A stretch of DNA of 64,000 bases from Bradyrhizobium manausense (GCF_018129685.1 NZ_JAFCLG010000001.1:1178001-1242000), one strand, 5' to 3'; counted from the stretch's first letter, positions 35,249 to 44,869 are shown. The notes: generated by a model not told the origin, from the letters alone. Made by a program: numbers and translations.

Positions 35249-36631
35249 TTAGCTTCGGCCAGGGGCGGAGCCTCGCTCCTCCGCCAGCCTGAACCGCAGC
35301 GTGAACTCGGCGCCGCCGCCGGGGAGATTGTCCACCGCGACCGTTGCAGCGTGATCGTCGGCAACGCCGCGCACGATCGAAAGACCGAGGCCCGCACCGT
35401 CGCTACGCTGGCGATCCCTGCGCCAGAAGCGCTGGAAGATCAGCTCACGCTCCTCTTCGGCAACGCCGGGGCCGCAATCGCGCACGCGCACCGAGCCGTC
35501 ATCGCCGACCTCGACGTCAACGGACGTCTCCTTCGCGGTGAACTTGATGGCGTTCTCGGCGAGGTTGAAGACCGCGCGCTGGAGCATATCGGAATTGCCG
35601 TGGATCAGCACGGGCGCCTCGGCCCCCTTGAGCGCGATCTCCTTGTGCTGCGCAATCGCGAACGGCGCGATCGCGCCGACCACCTCGGCGCAGACGGCGC
35701 GCAGATCGGCGGTCTCGCCGGGATCGAGCACCAGCGTGTCGAGCTCGGCGATCTCCAGCAGCTGGGCGACGATCCGGCTCATGCCCGCGATGTCGTCATG
35801 CAGGAGCTGCCTGACCGCACGGTCGTCAAGTGTCTCGATCCGCGTGCGCAGGATCGCCAGCGGCGTGCGCAGCTGATGGGCGGCGTCCGCCGTGAACTGG
35901 CGCTGCAAGCGGAAGCCGTCCTCGAGGCGATCCAGGGCTTGGTTCACCGCGGTGACGAGCGGCACGATCTCGCGCGGAATCTGCTCCGTCGGCAGGCGTA
36001 TGTCGGTCCGATCAGGGCCGATATTGCTGGCCTGTTCCGAGGCCATCCACAGCGGTGCGATGGCGCGGCGGAAGATGAAGATGTCGATGGCCAGCAGGGC
36101 CAGAAGAATGGGAATGGTGATCCATCCGACCCTGCGGAAGAAGTTGGAGACGATGTCGTCGGTAATGACGTCGCGATGCGACAGGTCTTCCCCCACCCTG
36201 ATGTGCACGGTGGTGCCGTCGATCGTCTGCGCCACATCGGCGCCCGAAATCGTGTCCGACCTCGCATCGCCGGTCTTTCTGTGCGACGAGAACAGCAGGC
36301 GGCCGTTGTCATCGCGGATGTCGTACTGATAGCGGCCATAGGCCTCCGAATAGAGACCGCGCAGACTCTCCGGCAGATTGAACGTCACCTTGCCGTCGCC
36401 CTGGACAGCGATACGCTCGGCCAGCGTCTCGGCCTGGGCGCGCATCGCCGCCCGATGCAGCTGGTCGATCTCGGAGTTCAACAGCCAGAACAGAATCAGC
36501 GGCAGGAAGATCGTCACCACCGCGACTGCGATGATGTGCAGGAACACGATGCGCGAGATCAGCGATTTGAAGGACGGGGCCCGGACCCAGGGTCCAGACA
36601 GGGACCCGAGCTGGAATCCGCGCCAGGCCAC
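35249..36631 (-). CDS. Sensor histidine kinase, TctE-like
   Basis: A 460-residue membrane kinase. One TM segment (about 30-51), a periplasmic 2CSK_N-like sensor (52-165), a second TM segment (about 168-187), a HAMP-like linker, and the HisKA helix with phosphoacceptor H252 in TADAAHQLRTPLA. The ATP-binding domain has the N box FNLAENAIKFT and GAGLGLSIVRG. The start is one base after the response regulator stop, so the pair is co-translated. TctE-type kinases commonly regulate tricarboxylate or TRAP uptake, but a link to the TRAP genes here is inference. Confidence 0.92.
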   Translation of the reverse strand: MAWRGFQLGSLSGPWVRAPSFKSLISRIVFLHIIAVAVVTIFLPLILFWLLNSEIDQLHRAAMRAQAETLAERIAVQGDGKVTFNLPESLRGLYSEAYGRYQYDIRDDNGRLLFSSHRKTGDARSDTISGADVAQTIDGTTVHIRVGEDLSHRDVITDDIVSNFFRRVGWITIPILLALLAIDIFIFRRAIAPLWMASEQASNIGPDRTDIRLPTEQIPREIVPLVTAVNQALDRLEDGFRLQRQFTADAAHQLRTPLAILRTRIETLDDRAVRQLLHDDIAGMSRIVAQLLEIAELDTLVLDPGETADLRAVCAEVVGAIAPFAIAQHKEIALKGAEAPVLIHGNSDMLQRAVFNLAENAIKFTAKETSVDVEVGDDGSVRVRDCGPGVAEEERELIFQRFWRRDRQRSDGAGLGLSIVRGVADDHAATVAVDNLPGGGAEFTLRFRLAEERGSAPGRS

Positions 36632-36632
36632 G

Positions 36633-37307
36633 CTATTTCTCCTCGGCCATCATGTAGCCGACGCCACGGATGGTGTGGATCACCACCCTGGCACCATGTT
36701 CGGCGAGTTGCTTGCGCAGCCGGGAGACATAGACCTCGACCGCATTGGAGGCGACCTCGCCCTCGAGACCGAAGATGTGATCTTCGACGTTCTTCTTCGG
36801 CACCACCCGGCCCTGCCGGCGCAGCAGGATCTCCAGCACCGAGGTCTCGCGCGACGAGATGATCCGCGGCTTGTCGTCGACGAAAATCTGGCGGCTCTCG
36901 GTGTCGTAGACGAGATTTGCAAGCCGCAGGGAACGACCGAGCAACTGGCCGGGACGGCGCAGGATCGCCTCCAGCCGCGCCACCAGCTCCTCCATCGCGA
37001 ACGGCTTGACGAGATAGTCGTCGGCGCCGCTGCGCAGGCCGTTGACGCGGTCCTGCAGGCCGCCGCGCGCGGTCAACACCAGCACCGGCAGAGGCTCCAT
37101 CTGCCGGCGCAGCTCGCGCAGCACCGACAGGCCGTCGCCGTCGGGCAGGCCGAGGTCCAGGATCATCGCGGCATAGCTGACATTGTGCAGCGCCTCGCGC
37201 GCCTCCTCGGTGCTGGCAACGGTATCGCTCTCATAGCCGGCCGCCGCCAGCCCATTGGCAACGAGCCGCGACAGCTCAGCATTGTCCTCGACGATCAGAA
37301 GACGCAT
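36633..37307 (-). CDS. OmpR family response regulator, TctD-like
   Basis: A 224-residue regulator. Receiver domain 1-115 with D51 as phosphoacceptor in MILDLGLPDGDG, and KPF at about 102-104; a C-terminal winged helix (about 130-220) with the DNA-binding helix ASNAVEVYVSRLRKQL. ATG 37307 gives the normal MRLLIVEDN start. It lies upstream of the kinase, and no operator was identified in the 352-base gap upstream. Confidence 0.93.
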   Translation of the reverse strand: MRLLIVEDNAELSRLVANGLAAAGYESDTVASTEEAREALHNVSYAAMILDLGLPDGDGLSVLRELRRQMEPLPVLVLTARGGLQDRVNGLRSGADDYLVKPFAMEELVARLEAILRRPGQLLGRSLRLANLVYDTESRQIFVDDKPRIISSRETSVLEILLRRQGRVVPKKNVEDHIFGLEGEVASNAVEVYVSRLRKQLAEHGARVVIHTIRGVGYMMAEEK

Positions 37308-37659
37308 TCCATTCCTACCGGGATACTCCGGTCCACCAGACGGCTCGCGCCGCGTCTTTGCTCTCTTCCACCATCCACACAGTTTCGGCCAGCGAAAAGG
37401 CAGTTTCTCGTTCGCCTTTTTGTCCTCCGGCAAGCCTCTCCGTCAGTTTCGTGTAAGGCTTCGGCACCGGCGGAACCGCCGCTAGCGGCCGAGCTGAGTG
37501 TTTGGCAAGCCATATCGTCTTTCTTCGCCGCCTGACTGAAGCCGATACAACAACGGCTAACGGTGGCTCACAAATCATAACAGGCGCATCCCACGCATCC
37601 GGGGGATGATCGGGGACGAGATCGCGAGGCAGGTTCACGCGCAGCGCAGGAGACGTTCC
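37308..37659. other. Divergent intergenic region, no gene seen
   Basis: This 352-base gap separates the leftward two-component pair from the rightward epoxide hydrolase and must contain both promoters. No operator, repeat or small ORF stands out. Confidence 0.4.
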
Positions 37660-39033
37660 ATGACATCGCATATCAGGCTGCATGCTGCCCGCGCAGCTGC
37701 ATCGTCGGCCCACGACACCGTCGATCATGACAGGCGCAAGCTCGTAACCACTGCCGCCACGGGCATCGTGGCCGCCGGTGTTGCGACCCTGCTTCCGACC
37801 AGCTCGGCGCCGGCCGCAACCGGCGATGCGATCCGCCCCTTCAAGATCAACATTCCCGACAAGGCGCTCACTGATCTGCGTCACCGGCTCGCCATGACGC
37901 GCTGGCCGGACAAGGAGACCGTCGACGATGACTCGCAAGGCGTGCCGCAGGCGACGCAACAGGCGCTCGTCCGCTACTGGCAGACCGATTACGACTGGCG
38001 CAAGGTCGAGGCACGGCTCAACGCGCTGCCGCAGTTTTTGACGGAGATCGACGGCCTCGATATCCACTTCCTGCACGTCCGCTCGAAGCATCCGAATGCC
38101 CTGCCGATGATCGTGACGCATGGCTGGCCCGGCTCCGTCATCGAGCAACTCAAGATCGTCGATCCCCTGACCAATCCGACCGCGAATGCTGGCAACGCCG
38201 ATGACGCTTTCCATATCGTCATCCCGTCGATGCCCGGCTACGGATTTTCGGGCAAGCCGACCACCACGGGCTGGGATCCGCAGCGCATCGCGCGGGCCTG
38301 GGTCGTGCTGATGAAACGCCTCGGCTACACCAAATTCGTCGCACAGGGCGGCGATTGGGGCTCGCCTGTTACGAACGAAATGGCCAAGCTCGGCGCGCCG
38401 GAATTGATCGGCATTCACGTCAATTTGCCTGGCGTGGTGCCGCCCGGGATTCTCAAGGCGGTGGCCTCGGGCGATCCTGCACCGGCCGACCTCACCGACG
38501 AAGAGAAGCACGTCTTCGCCCAGCTCAAGCTGCAGTTCACGAAGCGGCGCGCCTATGCGCAGATCATGGGCACGCGGCCGCAGACGCTGTCAGGCCTTGC
38601 GGATTCTCCCGCCGGTCTTGCCGCCTGGCTGCTCGATCACGGCGACGGCTACGCCCAGCCGGCCTCGGCGATCGCCTCGGCCGTCGCCGGGCATACGGTC
38701 AACGGACATTCCGCCGGCGCCCTCACGCGCGACGACGTGCTCGACAACATCTCGCTGTACTGGCTGACCAACTCGGCAATCTCCTCGGCTCGCCTGTACT
38801 GGGAGAACAAGATCAATCTCTATCTGCCCGCTAATGTCACGATCCCGGCTGCTGTGACGGCGTTTCCCGGCGAGAGCTTTGTGGCGCCGAAGAGCTGGGC
38901 CGAGCGGGCCTATCACAAGCTCATCTACTTCCATCAGGCCGAGGCCGGCGGTCACTTCGCCGCATGGGAGCAGCCGGCAATCTTCAGCCGCGAAGTTCGC
39001 GATGCCTTCCGGCCGCTGCGCGGTTCGAGCTGA
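37660..39033 (+). CDS. Tat-exported epoxide hydrolase family protein
   Basis: A 457-residue alpha/beta hydrolase. A Tat-type leader precedes it: DRRKLVTTAATGIVAAGV (residues about 24-41) ending near SAPAATG. An EHN lid domain follows (IRPFKINIPDKALTDLRHRL... RWPD), then the fold: THGWPGSV oxyanion loop, MPGYGFSGKP, nucleophile elbow AQGGDWGSP (Asp nucleophile as in epoxide hydrolases), and the C-terminal GGHFAAWEQP with the catalytic His. ATG 37660 is chosen for AGGAG 6 bases upstream. The substrate is unknown; export of an epoxide hydrolase is uncommon. Confidence 0.85.
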   Translation: MTSHIRLHAARAAASSAHDTVDHDRRKLVTTAATGIVAAGVATLLPTSSAPAATGDAIRPFKINIPDKALTDLRHRLAMTRWPDKETVDDDSQGVPQATQQALVRYWQTDYDWRKVEARLNALPQFLTEIDGLDIHFLHVRSKHPNALPMIVTHGWPGSVIEQLKIVDPLTNPTANAGNADDAFHIVIPSMPGYGFSGKPTTTGWDPQRIARAWVVLMKRLGYTKFVAQGGDWGSPVTNEMAKLGAPELIGIHVNLPGVVPPGILKAVASGDPAPADLTDEEKHVFAQLKLQFTKRRAYAQIMGTRPQTLSGLADSPAGLAAWLLDHGDGYAQPASAIASAVAGHTVNGHSAGALTRDDVLDNISLYWLTNSAISSARLYWENKINLYLPANVTIPAAVTAFPGESFVAPKSWAERAYHKLIYFHQAEAGGHFAAWEQPAIFSREVRDAFRPLRGSS

Positions 39034-39171
39034 GGCATAGCCGCCAGCTAGAGTGGGATGACTATTGGTTGAATCGCTGCGAGCCCCGGACTCGGATTAC
39101 CTCTACCGTAGGGAGAGGTGAACTGCCGACCGGACTTGATTTCATCACGCTCCTGTCACCGCCATCGCCTG

Positions 39172-39930
39172 TCACGCGAGATAACCCGACACGCCGTCCC
39201 ACAACAGCTTCAGCGCGGTCACGACCAGCAATCCGTAACAAGCGCGAAACACCTGCTGCTGGTCGAGCCGCGCATGCAGGCGCCAGCCGAGCCAGACACC
39301 TGTGGGAATCGCAAGCAGGCAGATCGCCATGACGATCCATTCATTGCCGGACGACCGCGTCAGCAGCAGCCACGGCACCGCCTTGGTGGCATTGCCGACG
39401 GTGAAGAACAGGCTGGTCGTTCCCGCATAGACTTCCTTGCTGAGGCCGAGCGGCAGGAGATACATCGCCAGCGGCGGTCCGCCGGAATGCGCGACCATGG
39501 TCGTGACACCGGACGCGAGACCGGCGGCGACCGCCTTCGGCGTCGAGCGCGGCGCAATGATCACCTTGGGATCGCGGAACAGCCACAGGGCGACGAAGAT
39601 CAAGGTCACGACCGCCATCACGATCGCGACGGCGCGATGGTCGAGCACGCGAAACAGCAGATAGCCAAGTCCGATGCCGGTCACGAGCCCGGGCAACAGC
39701 AGCACGAGGTCGGGCTTCGACCAGGTCGAGGGCTTCCAGTAGCGCAGCGCGAACAGGTCCATGGCGATGAACAGCGGCGCGAGCAGGCCTCCTGCCGTCA
39801 CCGGGTCCATCACAAAGGACAGCAGCGGAATGCCGACGATGGAGAACCCTCCGCCGAATGCGCCCTTCATGAAGCAAATGAGAAACACGCCGGCGAAGGC
39901 GATGAGGATCGTGCTCACAGTCAATTCCAT
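39172..39930 (-). CDS. TSUP family permease (sulfite exporter TauE/SafE-like)
   Basis: A 252-residue membrane protein with about eight hydrophobic helices. The family pattern is visible as two related halves, each beginning with a glycine-rich segment (FGGGFSIVGIPLLSF and SGVTTMVAHSGGPPLAMYL). TSUP proteins move sulfite, sulfoacetate or other organosulfur anions; the substrate here is unknown. It is preceded on the same strand by a 39-residue small ORF, 48 bases away. Confidence 0.87.
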   Translation of the reverse strand: MELTVSTILIAFAGVFLICFMKGAFGGGFSIVGIPLLSFVMDPVTAGGLLAPLFIAMDLFALRYWKPSTWSKPDLVLLLPGLVTGIGLGYLLFRVLDHRAVAIVMAVVTLIFVALWLFRDPKVIIAPRSTPKAVAAGLASGVTTMVAHSGGPPLAMYLLPLGLSKEVYAGTTSLFFTVGNATKAVPWLLLTRSSGNEWIVMAICLLAIPTGVWLGWRLHARLDQQQVFRACYGLLVVTALKLLWDGVSGYLA

Positions 39931-39978
39931 ATCGGCATCTCCAGCACGACGTGGCTCGCACCACCCGTCGGCTTTTCC

Positions 39979-40098
39979 CTACGACCCCCGCCGGCGCGAG
40001 GTGTCCTCGTTTCGGAAGAACACGCGGGGCAGCGCCGACGGAACGCCGAACGTCAATCCGATGAAGGCGAGAAACAGCTCGAAATAACTGGGGTGCAT
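39979..40098 (-). CDS. Small hydrophobic protein upstream of TSUP gene
   Basis: A 39-residue open frame (MHPSYFELFLAFIGLTF..., then an RNEDTSRRRG tail) with ATG at 40098 and GGAG 8 bases upstream. Third-position G/C is high as in real genes here. The hydrophobic N-terminal half and basic end suggest a single membrane helix or a leader peptide. It would be co-transcribed with the TSUP permease. No homologue can be checked from here. Confidence 0.45.
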   Translation of the reverse strand: MHPSYFELFLAFIGLTFGVPSALPRVFFRNEDTSRRRGS

Positions 40099-40183
40099 GG
40101 TCGTAACTCCGTGCTCCCAGGCGAACCCGGGTCAATTTGCTGATTGCCTGGAATATGCTCCGATGCAAATCTCAGTACAATAA

Positions 40184-40432
40184 TTACATTGAACTCGGAG
40201 CAATTCGATCGGGCGCTTTGACTAAACGGCCAATTTGTCGAAACGCGTACACCTCGCTCCGGCTCTCGATCCCCCGCGCGGAATTCGCGAATGCTCTTTC
40301 CAGTACGCGCCTGCCGATCGTCCCAAGCACGAGCCCGAGGATCCGGCCCTTGAGATTCTTGCCGTCACGCACGACGGCGACATCAATGTCGGTCATGCCG
40401 TCGCGCGGCGCCGGAACGTGTAGGTATGCCTC
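40184..40432 (-). pseudogene. 3' remnant of a leftward gene
   Basis: A protein-like frame is open from about 40432 to 40184: AYLHVPAPRDGMTDIDVAVV then DGKNLKGRILGLVLGTIGRR. There is a stop (TAG) at 40433-40435 and no plausible start. It looks like the C-terminal end of a larger protein whose N terminus has been lost. I recall LGLVLGTIG-type ends in Bradyrhizobium oxidoreductases but cannot name the family reliably. Confidence 0.5.
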
Positions 40433-40433
40433 C

Positions 40434-40499
40434 TATGATCGCGACCCCGCTCATGCCTGGTTGCGCGAGCAGATCGCAGAACTCGCGGAAGAATTGTGA
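40434..40499 (+). pseudogene. 3' remnant of a probable LysR regulator gene
   Basis: Twenty-one codons ending at the TGA at 40497-40499 read YDRDPAHAWLREQIAELAEE-L, a C-terminal end typical of LysR regulators, with no N-terminal sequence left. It abuts the leftward remnant at about 40433, so two unrelated gene ends are joined head to head. Confidence 0.5.
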
Positions 40500-40637
40500 A
40501 CGACACTCTATTTCCGCCGAAATTGAAGATCAGGCACGCGCTGGAAACCGCCCCCGCCGGGCTCGGCGCCTTGCGGTGACGTCACAAATCCGCAATCCTG
40601 AGGCCCTCCTTGGGATGACCGAGACGGGGATTGGATC

Positions 40638-40805
40638 ATGACCGAAGCCGTTCGCAGCGATCTCGTGCGGCGCAACCGCCTGCTGGAGGCAGCCCAGCAG
40701 GAGCTGGCTAAATTCGAGCGAAGCGAAATCGAATTCTGCAGGAAGGATCGCGAAGAGCGCGCTGCGGCGCTGCGCCTGCCCCTCGATGAGAGCAAGGTTC
40801 ACTAG
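40638..40805 (+). CDS. Small coiled-coil protein, possibly truncated
   Basis: A 55-residue helical, charged protein (RRNRLLEAAQQELAKFERSE...) with a GGGGATTGG leader before ATG 40638. The same frame stays open beyond the TAG at 40803 for over 30 more codons with a similar composition (DFVAHRSSVLTKAVDDQVRE), so a nonsense mutation in a longer gene is possible. The family is not recognised. Confidence 0.4.
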   Translation: MTEAVRSDLVRRNRLLEAAQQELAKFERSEIEFCRKDREERAAALRLPLDESKVH

Positions 40806-40993
40806 GATTTCGTCGCGCACCGCAGCTCGGTGCTGACCAAAGCAGTCGATGACCAGGTGCGTGAACGCATCCGGCGAGGCGCAAGACGGCGCGCGGGTCG
40901 GGCAATGTACGTGACTCTCTGCCAAAGGAAGTTCACGACTTCGCGGGTGATCATCCAGAGTTGGACGACTTCATTTCTGAGCACGGCATGCGA

Positions 40994-41021
40994 AAGCCCC
41001 GGCGCTTGCGCTCCGGGGCTT
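40994..41021 (-). terminator. Terminator hairpin after TRAP receptor gene
   Basis: AAGCCCCGG and CCGGGGCTT form a perfect 9-bp stem with an inner CGC-TT-GCG hairpin, 19 bases after the stop of the leftward receptor gene. The T tract on the minus strand is short. Confidence 0.65.
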
Positions 41022-41040
41022 GCGTCAGGCAGAGCGTCGT

Positions 41041-42129
<1,089 letters not shown>

Positions 42130-42425
42130 GGTTTCCTGCCCTGATGGATGATGATTGCGAGCCTTCTTGCCGAGGCTTGAGGGCAGCATGGCGCAGCGCT
42201 GGACCGAATTCCATCGCGATCGCACTGCGGCATGAAAAAAGACGGGCCGCGCGCGCGAGGCCGGGCTGAAGAGATGACGACATCAGACTTAAGTCGTAGA
42301 TCGCAATTCTTCATCGGCGGCGGAAACACGCGGGTCATGGGACCGTAAATGTCAAGAACACGCGGCACCGGTGAACTCGGTGCAGTCACCGCCGAGCGAC
42401 CGCGCAAGCCGCGTCAACAAGGGCC

Positions 42426-43136
42426 TCAGCTGGCAAGCTTCTTCTCCTTGGCGAACGGACTGAGCCCGAGCCATATCTGCATCGAAGCCGCGATCTGCCG
42501 GTCGCCGGTCAGCAGCATCCGACCGCTGCCGTCGGCAGCCCGTACCGTGTCGAGCCCCATCCAGATCGCGGTCATGGTACGCAGGTCGACCGACACGTAG
42601 AGGTCGACGTCGAACCCGGGATCAACCGAGCAAAGGTCGACGCCGTCTACCGGATCGACGATCAGCCACCAATGTCTCTGCGTCGAGGTCAGCTCCGGAT
42701 AGACGAACTGGATAATGCTCCGGCGCCGCGGCATCGGCGTGGGGTTGAGGTTTCGGCGCATGTCCCACATCAGGAGCTGCACATCGAGATGCTCCAGCGA
42801 CAACGTCGCCGAGATCCGGCGCTGGCCCCATTTCCCGAAACCTTCGACGATCGGAGCCAACTCCTGACCGGACGGACTCAATCGATACTCGAACACGCCG
42901 GGCTCCGTGGCCGATGCTTCGCGCGCGACGATCCCGGCGGCTTCGAGCTCCTTGAGCCGCTGCGACAGCAACGCCGGCGACATGCGCGGCACGCCGCGCC
43001 TGAGATCGTTGAAGCGCGTCGACCCGGCAATGAGTTCGCGCAGTAGAACCACCGTCCAGCGCGTGCAAAGGATCTCCGCGGCCATCGCGACCGGACAGAA
43101 TTGCTTGTAGCTGCCAGCGGCCATGCCTCGCTCCAT
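42426..43136 (-). CDS. HxlR family transcriptional regulator
   Basis: A 236-residue regulator. Residues about 14-100 are the HxlR winged helix (FCPVAMAAEILCTRWTVVLL, then RGVPRMSPALLSQRLKELEAAGIV, with a cysteine at residue 14). The remaining 130 residues are longer than in simple HxlR proteins and resemble an SCP2-like lipid-binding part (DLYVSVDLRTMTAIWMG), perhaps sensing a hydrophobic ligand. It is divergent from the SRPBCC gene, and a 14-bp palindrome lies between them. Confidence 0.85.
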   Translation of the reverse strand: MERGMAAGSYKQFCPVAMAAEILCTRWTVVLLRELIAGSTRFNDLRRGVPRMSPALLSQRLKELEAAGIVAREASATEPGVFEYRLSPSGQELAPIVEGFGKWGQRRISATLSLEHLDVQLLMWDMRRNLNPTPMPRRRSIIQFVYPELTSTQRHWWLIVDPVDGVDLCSVDPGFDVDLYVSVDLRTMTAIWMGLDTVRAADGSGRMLLTGDRQIAASMQIWLGLSPFAKEKKLAS

Positions 43137-43205
43137 CGGTCAATCTTGGCAGCGTACCGCCGAAGCCGCGCCCTCAGCTAGTTCATTTTCTGTACCGGGC
43201 AGATT

Positions 43206-43219
43206 CAGTTCCTGAACTG
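43206..43219. promoter_or_regulatory. 14-bp palindrome between HxlR and SRPBCC genes
   Basis: CAGTTC-CT-GAACTG is a perfect 6-bp inverted repeat in the 203-base divergent gap. A second related half-site, TAGTTC, lies at about 43179-43184. It is a candidate HxlR operator controlling both genes. Confidence 0.45.
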
Positions 43220-43339
43220 GCGATGCCACGGACCATCGGGCTACCTCGCCGACATGCGGACACGAACCGCTCTCGACCGCGCCTGCCGACGGCGACCGCG
43301 CGAGATGTCCCAACAACCGTAAACGACGAGGCAACCAAA

Positions 43340-43846
43340 ATGACGACGATTCCGTTCTATCCGAGGCAAATGGCGGCGTGCACCGCGGTGCTTGGCCTGG
43401 TCCTGCTCGATACGACACCAGCGTTCGCCGCAACGATTTCGCGCAGCCTGGAGGTGAAGGCGCAGGTGGCGGACGTGTGGTCCTTGATCGGACCGTTCTG
43501 CGCCATCAAGAACTGGCTGCCGCCTGTCGGCCAATGCATCGAGGACGGGAAAGCTCCGCCGACGCGCATCCTTGTGACCAAGGATGGCAAGGCCGCCTTC
43601 GTGGAATCCGAGACTGCGCGGAACGATGCCGAGCACAGCTACTCCTACAAGTTCCTGGCGAGCCCGCTGCCGGTCTCGGACTACACGGCGACAATCAAGG
43701 TAATGGCGAAGAGCGACGGATGGTCGGTGATCACCTGGAGCGGATCCTACCGGCCCGAAAACGGAAAGGAGAAAGCCGCTGACGAAGCCCTGAACGGCGT
43801 CTACGAGGCCGGCCTTGCGGAGATCCGAACGCGATTCTCGAAATAG
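43340..43846 (+). CDS. Secreted SRPBCC (START-like) family protein
   Basis: A 168-residue exported protein. The signal peptide ends near TPAFAA (about residue 30). The SRPBCC fold is shown by SRSLEVKAQVADVWSLIGPF at the start, LPPVGQC (a cysteine pair with C near 55 and 65), and the terminal helix ALNGVYEAGLAEIRTRF. Such proteins bind hydrophobic ligands; the partner is unknown. ATG 43340 opens the signal peptide. Divergence from HxlR suggests HxlR controls it. Confidence 0.82.
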   Translation: MTTIPFYPRQMAACTAVLGLVLLDTTPAFAATISRSLEVKAQVADVWSLIGPFCAIKNWLPPVGQCIEDGKAPPTRILVTKDGKAAFVESETARNDAEHSYSYKFLASPLPVSDYTATIKVMAKSDGWSVITWSGSYRPENGKEKAADEALNGVYEAGLAEIRTRFSK

Positions 43847-43930
43847 GCGCCGAAGCTTTTCTCTCGGCCATGCCGGGCCGCATCAAGTCCGGCATGCGCC
43901 TGCCCACTAATTCCATCGGAGATCAACATC

Positions 43931-44356
43931 ATGACCACCTACAAAGGCGCTTGTTTTTGCGGCGCAGTCGAAATCGAGGCGACGGGCGAACCGGAGGCCA
44001 TGGGCTATTGCCACTGCAGGTCATGCCGCTCCTGGTCGGCCGCGCCGGTGAACGCGTTCACGCTCTGGAAACCGCAGAACGTGCGCGTGACGAAGGGTGC
44101 GGACCGGATCGGCAGCTTTGCCAAGACCGATCTCAGCCATCGGCAATACTGCACCTCCTGCGGCGGCCACCTCATGACCGAGCACCCTCCGCTCGGACTG
44201 ATCGACGTCTATGCCGCCACGCTCGCCAGCCTCGATTTTGCTCCCGGCGTGCATGTCAATTACGCGGAGACAGTGCTGCCGATGAAGGACGGCCTGCCGA
44301 AGCTGAAGGATTTTCCCGCAGAACTCGGAGGGTCGGGTGTGGCCGTTCCTGAATAA
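43931..44356 (+). CDS. GFA family protein (CENP-V/GFA-like zinc protein)
   Basis: A 141-residue protein of the glutathione-dependent formaldehyde-activating/CENP-V fold. Zinc ligands follow the family pattern: C8 and C10 in CFCGAVE, C27, C29 and C32 in CHCRSC, C74 and C77 in CTSCGGH. The founding member's formaldehyde-activating role is disputed, so a simple zinc protein is the safest label. It follows the SRPBCC gene by 84 bases and overlaps a small ORF at its end. Confidence 0.88.
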   Translation: MTTYKGACFCGAVEIEATGEPEAMGYCHCRSCRSWSAAPVNAFTLWKPQNVRVTKGADRIGSFAKTDLSHRQYCTSCGGHLMTEHPPLGLIDVYAATLASLDFAPGVHVNYAETVLPMKDGLPKLKDFPAELGGSGVAVPE

Positions 44357-44423
44357 CCCGGTGGCCTGGACATTGATCTTGCTGGTTGTGTCCCTCGCCG
44401 GGCTACTGAACGACCTGCGCTGA
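44337..44423 (+). CDS. Possible 28-residue membrane peptide overlapping GFA gene
   Basis: GTG at 44337 with GGAGGG 5 bases upstream starts a 28-codon frame ending at TGA 44421-44423, reading FLNNPVAWTLILLVVSLAGL and a charged end. It overlaps the end of the GFA gene by 20 bases. The sequence is a clean single hydrophobic helix. Translation is unproven. Confidence 0.4.
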   Translation: MWPFLNNPVAWTLILLVVSLAGLLNDLR

Positions 44424-44596
44424 TCAGCGAGGGAAGAAAGAGCGCGAAGACATGCTCGGCACAGCTCGCTCCAGACTCCGCCGGGATGAGCTTCACGGTT
44501 CTCGAGCGAACTCGCGAGGCAGACATTTCGGATTATTCGATTATCGCTTTATGCCACTGTTTTGCCCGACGGGTCAAGCGCAACTTCATCCGCCCG

Positions 44597-44672
44597 TCAG
44601 TGCGAGCGCAGCGAAGCAACCCAGAATCTTTCCGCGGAGGGCCTCTGCATTGCTTCGCTGCGCTCGCAATGA
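44597..44672. repeat. Palindromic intergenic repeat, GCGAGCGCAGCGAAGC type
   Basis: Arms at 44597-44619 and 44650-44672 (23 bp, one mismatch) are the same family as 15535-15614. It fills the middle of a 446-base gap between the small ORF and the terminator at 44811; the rest shows no gene. Confidence 0.85.
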
Positions 44673-44810
44673 TGGATTGCTCGATCCCTCCGATTTTGCC
44701 ACAACGTGTCAGACGATTAGCGACATCCACCGAGCGACCTGCCCTCACCCCGCGTCTACTGTGCATGGGGTTGTTTTCCCGGTTCTGAACGCGCGCTCCA
44801 TCGCGACAAA

Positions 44811-44843
44811 GAAAAAGCCCGGCCTCGCGAACGAGGCCGGGCT
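44811..44843 (-). terminator. Strong intrinsic terminator of TRAP receptor gene
   Basis: A 12-bp perfect stem (arms 44816-44827 and 44832-44843, AGCCCGGCCTCG type) with a 4-base loop. On the minus strand it is followed by TTTTTC, and it lies 27 bases after the stop of the leftward receptor gene. Confidence 0.9.
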
Positions 44844-44869
44844 CTGTCGTCCTGCGACTTGCGCGAGGA

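Noticed and set aside
40137..40433. Plus-strand frame upstream of the LysR remnant
   Set aside because: Only the last 21 codons resemble a LysR end; the preceding part is antisense to the leftward remnant and has no coding character of its own.
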